A DNA stretch of 11,935 nt from an uncultured Oscillospiraceae bacterium (GTDB lineage: Bacteria > Bacillota_A > Clostridia > Oscillospirales > Oscillospiraceae): contig CALXGD010000085.1 of NCBI GenBank assembly GCA_944387745.1, positions 1 to 11,935 on the forward strand. Reading direction: 5' to 3'. Positions within the stretch are counted from its first letter, which is position 1, and each line of letters begins with the position of its first letter. This document shows positions 1-6,317 of the stretch, piece by piece. Made by a program: the position numbers and the translations under genes. Under the pieces are notes generated by a model. The model worked only from the letters and a program-made list of their open reading frames with translations, ran no database searches and was not told the DNA's origin.

Positions 1-303
1 TGCCCCGGCTATCTGCAGCCGGGCAGACTATGCTTCTTCCAAACTGTTATATTGTCTCCAGCAGTCGCTTCGTCGCTGTCGGAATCCATAAAACAGGCGT
101 CTCCTTCACAGGCGGCGGGAATATCCCGCCTTCTTCCGCGGCCCTCTCTTTGCCGCTTTCCTATAGTTATACTCGCAGATTGACTTTCTGTCAAGATGGA
201 AATTTTATGGCTCCTCTGCGCCAACGTCACAACGGCCGGATCCCCGCCGGTTTCACTAAAATTGTTTGACTGTCTCCATACAGCGAAACGCCAGAGCCGC
301 CGA
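1..303. other. No convincing gene
   Basis: Open frames exist on both strands here, including a 73-codon minus-strand frame at 9-230. None has a clear ribosome binding site, a recognisable domain or a convincing neighbour. I see no RNA gene or repeat. The left part could be the edge of something lying outside the window. Confidence 0.4.
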
Positions 304-332
304 AAGCAAACTTACACGAAGCGTGGTATAAT
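304..332 (+). promoter_or_regulatory. Candidate extended -10 promoter
   Basis: A perfect TATAAT lies at 327-332, preceded by TGG, which gives an extended -10 element. The -35 position (304-309, AAGCAA) is poor, so the call rests on the extended -10. It lies about 110 bases upstream of the small broken gene at 445 and points towards it. Confidence 0.4.
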
Positions 333-444
333 TTTTGCGAGGGCGGGAACAGCAAGAAATATTTTAATTGAGAATTCGGAAAAGGGTGTAGGATTTGCCG
401 TGAAAAACGTAGTATATAGGTGAAGCCAGAAAGGAGGCGGTGGC

Positions 445-652
445 ATGCTAAACGACGAAAGAATTATAGAGATGGACAGACGAATACCTTGCAGAGCATT
501 TTGTCGTGATTTGGGCGAAATACTATGTAGAGTACGACCATACAAAGACATTTTTGGACGACGGTGATATAGAACAATATTTTTATCTGACTCAAGATGT
601 AAAATCTGGAAAATGGGAAATTACTGACAACACCTCTTCCTCGCCTATATGA
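445..652 (+). pseudogene. Frameshifted small hypothetical gene
   Basis: A good ribosome binding site (AGGAGG, 432-437) sits 7 bases before an ATG at 445. This frame reads about 12 plausible acidic residues, then turns arginine-rich and stops at 565-567 (40 codons). In the +1 frame, from about position 479, there is an open stretch to a TGA at 650-652. Its product looks protein-like: acidic and aromatic-rich, with segments such as YLAEHFVVIWAKYYVEYDH and GKWEITD. The simplest reading is one gene of about 69 codons with a one-base insertion near 475-481. I do not recognise the family. A real 40-residue protein or a sequencing error are alternatives. Confidence 0.45.
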
Positions 653-705
653 GCACAGAAAAACTAATTTCCGATTTGCAGTACAGATATGCAGCTGCTG
701 AATAA
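649..705 (+). pseudogene. Short ORF overlapping the broken gene, probably truncated
   Basis: An ATG at 649 overlaps the TGA of the preceding frame in an ATGA arrangement, as is typical of translationally coupled genes. The frame gives only 18 residues (MSTEKLISDLQYRYAAAE) before TAA. The sequence reads like the amphipathic start of a longer small protein. From memory, small proteins with similar starts precede recombinase genes in clostridial integrative elements, but I cannot verify that. It may be a truncated relic or chance. Confidence 0.25.
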
Positions 706-721
706 CGGAATATTCAACAAA

Positions 722-759
722 GGGCCGCCGGTTTCAATCTCGAAACCAGCGGCCCTTTT
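722..759. terminator. Strong hairpin, likely terminator downstream of pyrB
   Basis: A 14-base stem (722-735 with 742-755) has a single C-A mismatch and a 6-base loop. It is flanked by AAA on the left and TTTT on the right. It lies 80 bases beyond the pyrB stop on the minus strand, where the RNA would end in UUUG, and just beyond the small genes on the plus strand, where it would end in UUUU. It probably works in both directions. Confidence 0.75.
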
Positions 760-836
760 CCCTATCTGCAAACAGGAAGATGCGTCCAGCCATGAGACAC
801 TCAGGTTAATGCGGCCTGTCCGCTCCCCCTCCGCAC

Positions 837-1895
837 TCATAAAGCCGCGTCACAGAAGCCGCAGCAATCCACGCCTCCAATTTTCTTAATCAGCGGGGGA
901 AGATAGTGCTCCGTCTGCGTGATGCACCGCGGGTTGTGGCAGATGGGCTTTGTTCCAATCTCAACTGGGGCGGGCCGGTCCTCCCTGGGCTGGAGGGCCA
1001 AATGCTCCAAGAGGGCCATCCGGGCAAACATTCCATATCGGGCCTGATCGAAGTACACCGCCCGAGGGTCGTCGTCCACGTCCACCGCAATTTCGTCCAC
1101 TCTGGGCAGAGGGTGCATCACCAGCATATCTTTTTTCGCCCGCTCCAGCTTCCGGCGGGTGAGCACATAAATCCCTTTGTTGCGTTCGTACTCCAGCGGG
1201 TCCACAAAGCGCTCCTTTTGAATCCGTGTCATGTACAGCACGTCCAGCTGGGGAATGACCGCCTCCAGGCCCGTGACCTCTGTAAACCACATGTTGTGTT
1301 CTTGGAGGAAGGTCCGGATGTAGTCAGGGACGGCCAGTTCCCGGGGGGAGATGAGGAAGAACTTGATATCTCGGAATTTGGCCATGGCTTTAATGAGGGA
1401 GTGGACAGTGCGGCCGTTTTTCAGGTCTCCGCACAGCCCAAGGCACAGTCCGTCCACTCCTCCTAGCAGTCGGGTGATGGTGGTCAGATCTGCCATAGTC
1501 TGGGTAGGGTGCATGTGCCCCCCATCTCCGGCGTTCACCACAGGGACACAGGAGTAGAGTGAGGCGGCCTTAGCAGATCCCTCCCAGGGGGTGCGCATGA
1601 CTACCACATCGGCGTAGTTGGACACCATGCGCACCGTATCTTTCAGGCTTTCCCCTTTTGCTACGGAGGAGGAATTGGGGTCGGCAAATCCAAATACAGA
1701 CCCGCCCAGGCGCATCATGGCAGTTTGGAAGGAGAAGTTGGTGCGGGTAGAGGGCTCATAAAACAGGTTGCAGGAGACCTTGCCGTGGCATACGTCTACA
1801 AATTGTTCCGGCGCGTCTATGATCTCGCTGGCCCGGGCGTACAGCTGGTCCCACTCTTCCCGGGACAGATCCCCAAAATCAATCAGATGCCGCAT
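837..1895 (-). CDS. pyrB: Aspartate carbamoyltransferase with C-terminal PyrI-type zinc motif
   Basis: This enzyme joins carbamoyl phosphate to L-aspartate to give N-carbamoyl-aspartate, the committed step of pyrimidine synthesis in the cytoplasm. The 352-residue product shows the family's landmarks: the carbamoyl-phosphate loop FYEPSTRT (45-52), the 80s loop KGESLKDT (80-87), MRTPWEG (100-106), HPTQT (129-133), GDLKNGRTVHSL (156-167), YMTRIQKER (221-229) and HPLPRVDEIA (261-270). The catalytic part ends near residue 305. The remaining ~45 residues carry C319-X4-C324-X20-C345-X2-C348, the spacing type of the PyrI zinc domain, but no nucleotide-binding PyrI domain precedes it. The ATG has an AAAGGACGG ribosome binding site. 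No other pyr genes lie nearby. The catalytic call is very secure. The zinc role of the tail is inferred from cysteine spacing. Confidence 0.97.
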   Translation of the reverse strand: MRHLIDFGDLSREEWDQLYARASEIIDAPEQFVDVCHGKVSCNLFYEPSTRTNFSFQTAMMRLGGSVFGFADPNSSSVAKGESLKDTVRMVSNYADVVVMRTPWEGSAKAASLYSCVPVVNAGDGGHMHPTQTMADLTTITRLLGGVDGLCLGLCGDLKNGRTVHSLIKAMAKFRDIKFFLISPRELAVPDYIRTFLQEHNMWFTEVTGLEAVIPQLDVLYMTRIQKERFVDPLEYERNKGIYVLTRRKLERAKKDMLVMHPLPRVDEIAVDVDDDPRAVYFDQARYGMFARMALLEHLALQPREDRPAPVEIGTKPICHNPRCITQTEHYLPPLIKKIGGVDCCGFCDAAL

Positions 1896-1936
1896 TGCAG
1901 ACCGTCCTTTCTGTGATTGATATCATAAATCGTTTT

Positions 1937-1966
1937 ATTTTAGCATAAAACCGCAGTTCTCTTCAA
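1937..1966 (-). promoter_or_regulatory. Candidate pyrB promoter
   Basis: On the minus strand TTGAAG (1961-1966) and TAAAAT (1937-1942) are separated by 18 bases, about 40 bases before the pyrB start. The short leader leaves no room for a PyrR-type attenuator, and I see no terminator hairpin in it. Confidence 0.5.
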
Positions 1967-2104
1967 CTGATAAAATGATTTTCTCCTTATTTCCCACTGA
2001 GGGCGCACCCAAAAATCATTTTTTGATGTTTCTGCCAGACCGGAAAAGAGAATGTGGCCGCAGGTCAGCCGCTGCGGCTCAAAAGAAAAATTTTGAAAAT
2101 ATAC

Positions 2105-2133
2105 TTTACAACGGGGACAAATCCTGCTATAAT
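2105..2133 (+). promoter_or_regulatory. tRNA-Arg promoter
   Basis: TTTACA (2105-2110) and a perfect TATAAT (2128-2133) are separated by 17 bases. A TGC directly before the -10 makes it an extended -10 element. It ends 17 bases before the mature tRNA, as expected for a strong stable-RNA promoter. Confidence 0.85.
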
Positions 2134-2150
2134 AATCAAGCATTTGAGAT

Positions 2151-2226
2151 GCGCCCGTAGTTCAATGGATAGAGCGTCAGATTCCGGTTCTGAATGTTGG
2201 GGGTTCGAGTCCCTTCGGGCGTACCA
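2151..2226 (+). tRNA. tRNA-Arg, anticodon CCG
   Basis: The cloverleaf can be drawn in full. The acceptor stem GCGCCCG pairs with CGGGCGT (closing G-U). The anticodon stem is TCAGA/TCTGA around the loop TTCCGGT, giving anticodon CCG for codon CGG. The variable loop is ATGTT. The T loop is TTCGAGT, and its stem has two G-U pairs. The discriminator A is followed by an encoded CCA (2224-2226). It is a single tRNA with its own promoter and terminator. Confidence 0.96.
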
Positions 2227-2262
2227 AAAAATCCTGTAACCAAAACGGTTACAGGATTTTTT
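2226..2262. terminator. Bidirectional intrinsic terminator after tRNA-Arg
   Basis: A perfect 16-base stem (2226-2241 with 2247-2262) encloses a 5-base loop, with six A on one side and six T on the other. It ends the tRNA transcript on the plus strand. On the minus strand it would end the cobalamin-uptake transcript that runs through the csm4-like fragment. Confidence 0.93.
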
Positions 2263-2654
2263 GCTTTTCGGCCAGTTTTTCCATACCCGGCCAGCAGGTA
2301 CAGGCCGTTTCCCTCCGCAAAGCGGTAGACGCCAACGCCGTAGGGCAGGGTGTCGCCCGTCTCCAGCTTATCCGGAGATCGGCTGGCCGCCATGGTGCGG
2401 GCGCTGAAGCTTCCCAGGCCGTCCAGCCGTTCCATCTCCGCCACCGGGTTCAGCTTGCCCTCCAAATAGGTATCAAACTGCGAGGCTGGAATCCAGTGGA
2501 GCTTTTGAAAGCTCTTTTTCACCGTGGAGTCGCCCTCTGTCCCTCTGGTCACCGGGCGCAGGGGGTTGGGGAGATACAGCTCATCCCCAAGGAACGGATG
2601 CAGGTCACTCAGCCGCAGTGCGCCGCTCTGCACCGCCTCCGCCAATTCACCTGC
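2263..2654 (-). pseudogene. csm4: Fragment resembling Csm4 (type III-A CRISPR effector subunit)
   Basis: A minus-strand frame reads SGALRLSDLHPFLGDELYLP, then PNPLRP, then KKSFQKLHWIP, FDTYLEGKL and finally GDTLPYGVGVYRF with EGNGLYLLAGY. These match, in order, my recollection of the central part of Csm4, the RAMP subunit that holds the 5' end of crRNA in type III-A complexes. Only about 125 residues are present, against roughly 300 or more in the family. The N-terminal RAMP fold and the C-terminal glycine-rich loop are absent. The frame has no good start: the first candidate is TTG at 2645, and the reading extends a few codons upstream without an ATG. Beyond 2263 the frame runs antisense through the terminator and tRNA and is not meaningful. 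No other cas gene or CRISPR array is visible. It lies 8 bases past the btuD stop, apparently as a deletion scar. The family call is from motif memory. Confidence 0.7.
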
Positions 2655-2662
2655 GCTGTGCT

Positions 2663-3433
2663 TTACCCTGCGGTGCCGCCTTTCCGGTATACCACCACCA
2701 TCTGCCCGTCTACCTCAGCGACGCGGGCCTCAACGTGATAGACCTGGCGGATAAAATCGGGCGTCAGTAGGTCGTGGGGGCGGCCGCTGCCCACGAGGCG
2801 GCCGTCCTGCAAGGCGTAGAGCCAGTCGCAGTAGGTGGTTGCAATATTCAGATCGTGCAGGGCGGCCAGCACCGTCTTGCCTGAGGCGCGCACCAGGTCG
2901 ATCATCCCGAGATGATGCGGGATGTCCAGGTGGTTGGTCGGGTCGTGCAGGATAAGGCAGGGGGTCTGCTGGGCCAGAGCGCGGGCCAAAATGACCCGCT
3001 GCCGCTCCCCACCCGAGAGAGTTGAGAAGCTGCGCAGGGCAAAGCCAGCGAGTCCCACCGCTGCCAGCGCTTCAGCGGCGTTTTGCCGGTCGCGGGTGCT
3101 GTCTCGCTCGAGGGCGCGCTTGTGTGGAGCACGGCCCATCAGGACGATTTCCTCCACCGTGAAATCAAAGGCGTAGGCGTTGTGCTGGGCTACCACCGCC
3201 AGATATTGGGCCGACTGGCGGACACTGTACCGCTCTAATTCTTGGCCGTCCAGCATTATCGCGCCGCCAGTGGGCCGCAGGGTGCGGTAGATGCATTTGA
3301 GCAAGGTGCTCTTGCCACTGCCGTTGGGGCCGATAATGCCCACCAACTGGCCGTCGTGGACGGCAAGGTCGATGCCATGCAAAATTTCTTTTCCGCCCGG
3401 CGCGGCGGTCAGACCACGGGTCTCAATGGTCAC
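2663..3433 (-). CDS. btuD: Cobalamin ABC transporter ATP-binding protein with altered Walker B
   Basis: This is the cytoplasmic ATPase of the BtuCD-F type corrinoid importer encoded by this operon. The start is a GTG at 3433 overlapping the permease TGA (GTGA), with a GGGGGTGG ribosome binding site. A longer upstream frame is only a shadow of btuC. The product has 256 residues. It has Walker A GPNGSGKS (35-42), a Q-loop glutamine at 83, signature LSGGERQR (139-146), D-loop NHLD (167-170) and switch histidine H193. Walker B reads LILHDPT (160-166) where the family has LLLDEPT, so the magnesium-binding Asp is His163 and the catalytic Glu is Asp164. All other motifs are intact and the frame is unbroken. 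The family is certain, the substrate comes from the riboswitch, and full ATPase activity is doubtful. Confidence 0.93.
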   Translation of the reverse strand: MTIETRGLTAAPGGKEILHGIDLAVHDGQLVGIIGPNGSGKSTLLKCIYRTLRPTGGAIMLDGQELERYSVRQSAQYLAVVAQHNAYAFDFTVEEIVLMGRAPHKRALERDSTRDRQNAAEALAAVGLAGFALRSFSTLSGGERQRVILARALAQQTPCLILHDPTNHLDIPHHLGMIDLVRASGKTVLAALHDLNIATTYCDWLYALQDGRLVGSGRPHDLLTPDFIRQVYHVEARVAEVDGQMVVVYRKGGTAG

Positions 3434-4506
3434 GATGCACCACCCCCAAAGCCGTATTTGCTGCGTGCCATCAGGTAGAGAAAGACCGGTGCGCCCAGCA
3501 TCGAGGTCAGCACGCCGATGGGCAGCTCGTTGCCGGGTAACACCATCCGGCAGAGCACGTCGGCCCAGAGCAGGAATAGCCCGCCCGTCAGCACCGCCAA
3601 CGGCACCAGACGCCGGTGGTTTGTGCCGAACAGCATCCGAACCGCGTGGGGCACCACCAACCCCACAAAACCGATGATACCCGCAGCCCAGACCGCAAAG
3701 CCGGTCATCAGGGCGGCGACGGCGAGGTAAGCAGTCCGGCGGCGGTGGAGGTCCACGCCGAGTGTGAGGGCGGTGTCGTTCCCCAGTAGCATCAGGTCGA
3801 GGGCGCGACACTGGGTTAGGAAGAAGGCTGTGCCTGCCAGCGCCACCAGCGCCAGCACCGCATTGACTGGCCAGCTTGCGGCAGCTAGGCTGCCCATCGT
3901 CCAGCGGGCCACCTGGCTGACAGCGCGGTCAGCGTCGGCGCGATAGATCAGGAAGTTGGAGAAGGCCCCGCAGACTGCCGAAAGGGCCGACCCGGCCAGC
4001 AGCAGCTTGACGGCGTTGGCCCGGCCACCGAGGTTGGCCAGGAATACCACCGCAAAAGAGGTCCCCAGCGCGCCAAGAAAGGCCATAACACCTACAAAGT
4101 TGCCACCCCAAGCTGCGCCCACCCCCAACAGGACGGCCAGGGTCGCGCCAAAGCTCGCCCCCGACGAGATGCCCAACACATAGGGGTCGGCCAGGGGATT
4201 CTGGACGATGGCCTGCATCGCCACCCCGCTGAGAGAGAGGCAGGCCCCCACCGTCACCGCCAGCACCAGCCGGGGCAGCCGGATGAGCCAGACCACATCG
4301 TGGACGGCGTTGCCTGGCCCCCACCCTTCGGGGAAAGGAACGCCAGTCAACAGATGGGCCAGCTCGTGGTACAGGACAGCGTAGACCTGCCCTACCGGCA
4401 GGGGGGTTGTACCAAACATTACCGCCGCGACCAGGGACAAGAGCAGGATGATTAACAAAAAGGCCAGCGCTGCCAGAAAGGCCGCGCGGCTTTTCAGCCG
4501 GCCCAT
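3430..4506 (-). CDS. btuC: Cobalamin ABC transporter permease, FecCD/BtuC family
   Basis: This membrane subunit forms the corrinoid translocation path as a dimer with BtuD. The 358-residue length is usual for the family. A first hydrophobic helix spans about 10-31 and several further membrane segments follow. Family motifs are LPRLVLAVTVGACLSLSG (77-94) followed by MQAIVQNPLADPYVLGISSG (97-116), the cytoplasmic coupling region with GFVGLVVPHAVR (279-290), and ELPIGVLTSMLGAPVFLYL near the C-terminus (327-345). The ATG at 4506 shares one base with the btuF stop (TGATG), and its stop overlaps the btuD start, indicating coupled translation. Sequence alone would also allow a siderophore or heme transporter. 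The riboswitch upstream makes cobalamin much the likeliest. Confidence 0.94.
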   Translation of the reverse strand: MGRLKSRAAFLAALAFLLIILLLSLVAAVMFGTTPLPVGQVYAVLYHELAHLLTGVPFPEGWGPGNAVHDVVWLIRLPRLVLAVTVGACLSLSGVAMQAIVQNPLADPYVLGISSGASFGATLAVLLGVGAAWGGNFVGVMAFLGALGTSFAVVFLANLGGRANAVKLLLAGSALSAVCGAFSNFLIYRADADRAVSQVARWTMGSLAAASWPVNAVLALVALAGTAFFLTQCRALDLMLLGNDTALTLGVDLHRRRTAYLAVAALMTGFAVWAAGIIGFVGLVVPHAVRMLFGTNHRRLVPLAVLTGGLFLLWADVLCRMVLPGNELPIGVLTSMLGAPVFLYLMARSKYGFGGGAS

Positions 4507-5564
4507 CAGGCGGCAGCGTCGCCGTACATACCGGCGGCGATGGTGCGGATGCCGTCGATAGTGCGGGGGCCTGCGGCGTACATATCACCCAGCATGATGG
4601 GATAGACCCTGCCTTCCTGCACTGCCAAGAGGCTGGCCAGGGCAGGATCCTCGTTTATGACCGCCAGCTGATTGGCGATGACCGTCTCGGGGTCCTCACC
4701 GGAGTAGGCCATGTAGACCACAAAGATGACGTCGGGATCGGCGGTGACAAGGTTCTCCTTGCTCATCTCGCTGCCTTCGGGCTGGACCAGTTCGCCGCCC
4801 AGCTGGGCCACCATATCTCCGACCAGGGAACTGGCCCCATAGTTGGTGATGTGGCCGCCGATGGGTTCCACCACCGCGACCTGCACCGGCTCCTGCCCTT
4901 CGACCGATGCCAGTGTGCTGGAAACAGCGGATTTCATCTCGTCTACCAGAGCCTCTGCCCGCTCCTCGACGCCGAAAATTTTGCCAAGGTTCAGGATGTC
5001 GGCATACTCGTTCGCAAGCGTTCGGAGATGGCCGCCGGCGCGGGTGTTGCTGTTGATGTAAGTGGCTACTCCTTTTTCGTGCCAGGCAGGCACGTCGCCC
5101 AGGTTCTTCTCGCTGAACAGCGACCCCCAGGACAGGATCATATCGGGCTGCAGAAGGGTGACCGTCTCCTTGTCGGGCGCAAACACGTCCTCCTGGTAGT
5201 TCATCCGGGCGAAACCCTCCTTCCACTCGTCCTTGACCGCGTTATCCAGGCCATAGGAGGCGATGACATGGTCCTCCAGGCCGAGCGCGATCATGGTCTC
5301 AATCGACCCCTGGTAGATTGCCACCACCCGCTCTGGGGTTTTTTCATAGGTATAGGTCACCTCGCTGCCGGTGTAGTCGTAGTTGGTGATGGTCACGGGG
5401 TAGCTCCCGGCTGTCTGCGTGTCCGCTTTCGGAGCTGCCAGTGCGCTGGACGCCGCGGAGACGCTGGTGGCCGTGCTGGACGTCGCGCTCTGTCCGCCGC
5501 AGCCGGCGAGGTTCACTGTCAGGGACAGGGCCGCGAGGCCCGCCAGGATTTGTCTGTGTTTCAT
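4506..5564 (-). CDS. btuF: Cobalamin-binding lipoprotein of the ABC transporter
   Basis: This is the extracellular substrate-binding component, tethered to the membrane and delivering corrinoid to BtuC. The 352-residue product starts with a charged/hydrophobic signal peptide ending in the lipobox LAGC, with Cys22 as the lipidated residue. A low-complexity Ser/Ala/Thr linker (about 25-55) follows, then a periplasmic-binding-protein fold of the Fe3+/B12 type from about residue 77 (PERVVAIYQGSIETMIALGL). A second-lobe segment, VQVAVVEPIGG, lies around 227-237. The ATG is preceded by AAAGGAGT at good spacing. It is the first gene of the operon, directly downstream of the riboswitch terminator, and overlaps btuC by one base. 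It lacks any Fe-siderophore-specific mark I could identify. Confidence 0.93.
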   Translation of the reverse strand: MKHRQILAGLAALSLTVNLAGCGGQSATSSTATSVSAASSALAAPKADTQTAGSYPVTITNYDYTGSEVTYTYEKTPERVVAIYQGSIETMIALGLEDHVIASYGLDNAVKDEWKEGFARMNYQEDVFAPDKETVTLLQPDMILSWGSLFSEKNLGDVPAWHEKGVATYINSNTRAGGHLRTLANEYADILNLGKIFGVEERAEALVDEMKSAVSSTLASVEGQEPVQVAVVEPIGGHITNYGASSLVGDMVAQLGGELVQPEGSEMSKENLVTADPDVIFVVYMAYSGEDPETVIANQLAVINEDPALASLLAVQEGRVYPIMLGDMYAAGPRTIDGIRTIAAGMYGDAAA

Positions 5565-5600
5565 ACAAAAGACTCCTTTCGCCCGTCCTTACCGCACCAC

Positions 5601-5637
5601 AAAAAGAAAGCGCCCTTCTCCCCAAAAGAGAAAGGCG
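5601..5637 (-). terminator. Riboswitch-linked intrinsic terminator
   Basis: Read on the minus strand, a 10-base-pair stem (5628-5637 with 5611-5620, one G-U pair) with a 7-base loop is followed by CTTTCTTTTT. It lies 36 bases before the btuF start and downstream of the cobalamin aptamer. It is therefore the natural off-switch when the aptamer is bound. I did not identify the competing antiterminator. Confidence 0.85.
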
Positions 5638-5802
5638 TTGGACAAAGCGTCTGCGAGAGGCCGGCGGCCCCTCCAAAAAACAGTGCGCCAAAGCCCGCAG
5701 CACACCTGCGAGCCTCTTTTCCACACCGGCGTTTGGTCCGTCCGCGGTGCGGGTCCTGCCCTCCCACCGCCCCGACAGGCATGGGGCGGCGTGCAGTATC
5801 AA

Positions 5803-5993
5803 CCGCAGGGCAGGTCTTCCGGCTCAGAAGGTTGAAGCGCATAGCACTCCGTGTCCCGGCCAGCCTTCCCGCGTCATAGACACAGTGACATTTTTGGCCG
5901 GGGCTACCATCCTTACGGCGGCGGTCCCGCACAGGCTTCGCACCTGTTTCCCTATTCTCCCGGCCGGCCTCGAAGGCCCCGGGCACCCTGCGG
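5803..5993 (-). promoter_or_regulatory. Cobalamin riboswitch aptamer
   Basis: On the minus strand an 8-base P1 stem (5986-5993 with 5803-5810, CCGCAGGG/CCCTGCGG) closes a 191-base element. It contains the conserved blocks of the class in order. First comes AGGGAAACAGGTGCGAAGCC and the GCGGGACCGCCGCCGTAAGG segment (within 5911-5952). Next are GTCACTG (5883-5889; the consensus is GCCACTG) and GGGAAGG. The B12 box AGCCGGAAGACCTGCC (5809-5824) ends the core. A further hairpin just outside the core (5767-5773 with 5783-5789) may be P13. When adenosylcobalamin or a related corrinoid binds, the downstream terminator should form and shut off btuFCD. Confidence 0.93.
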
Positions 5994-6007
5994 CGCTTTG
6001 TAAGGCT

Positions 6008-6036
6008 AGGATAGCATAAATCGGGGTGGAACACAA
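6008..6036 (-). promoter_or_regulatory. btu operon promoter
   Basis: On the minus strand TTGTGT (6031-6036) and TATCCT (6008-6013) are 17 bases apart, and TGC directly before the -10 makes an extended -10. Transcription would begin near 6001, about 8 bases before the first base of the riboswitch P1 stem. Confidence 0.7.
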
Positions 6037-6202
6037 GGGCGAAGTGCGCAGGAAACGCCACTGGCAGACATTATGTAAGAAGGGGGCCTATCTCACTTTC
6101 GAGCGACTGAATGAGGATGAGCAGGGCAGAAAGATACTGGAGATTTTTCAAAAAGGAGGTAATGTCCCGTCCATCGAACCACAAAGCGCTTTTCAAAAAG
6201 GG
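6037..6202. other. Intergenic stretch with an unassigned open frame
   Basis: Between the divergent btu and repair-operon promoters a plus-strand frame runs from a GTG at 6026 to 6283. It contains a protein-like piece, KKGAYLTFERLNEDEQGRKI. The GTG start lies inside the btu promoter and has no ribosome binding site, and the frame runs through the repair-operon promoter. It may be the decayed tail of an older gene. I do not recognise it. Confidence 0.25.
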
Positions 6203-6231
6203 CTTTTATTTTTCAATACACATGATATAAT
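6203..6231 (+). promoter_or_regulatory. Candidate promoter of the alkylation-repair operon
   Basis: A perfect TATAAT at 6226-6231 is preceded by TGA, an extended -10 element. The -35 hexamer at 6203-6208 is weak (CTTTTA). The setting is A/T-rich and about 85 bases before the first gene. No operator for an Ada-type activator was recognised. Confidence 0.55.
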
Positions 6232-6317
6232 AAAATGCACCGGGAAAATATTAGAAAATAAGAAGAAAACAAAGCGTGTATAAAAGCAATAGGCGTGACA
6301 GAGCGGAGGGCCGGCGA

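Noticed and set aside
9..230. 73-codon minus-strand ORF at the left edge
   Set aside because: GTG start with no good ribosome binding site, low-complexity composition and no recognised domain.
2136..2262. C-terminal part of the minus-strand frame through the tRNA (EGTRTPN-like peptide)
   Set aside because: This is antisense read-through of the tRNA-Arg and its terminator. Such peptides are a well-known annotation artefact. Only the part beyond 2263 was kept as a csm4 relic.
3434..3811. N-terminal extension of btuD to a 382-residue protein
   Set aside because: The added part is an out-of-frame reading of btuC, proline/arginine-rich without a fold. The GTG at 3433 has the right overlap and ribosome binding site.
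4851..5879. 342-codon plus-strand ORF opposite btuF and the riboswitch
   Set aside because: It is antisense to a clear lipoprotein gene and to conserved riboswitch blocks. Long antisense frames are expected in GC-rich coding sequence.
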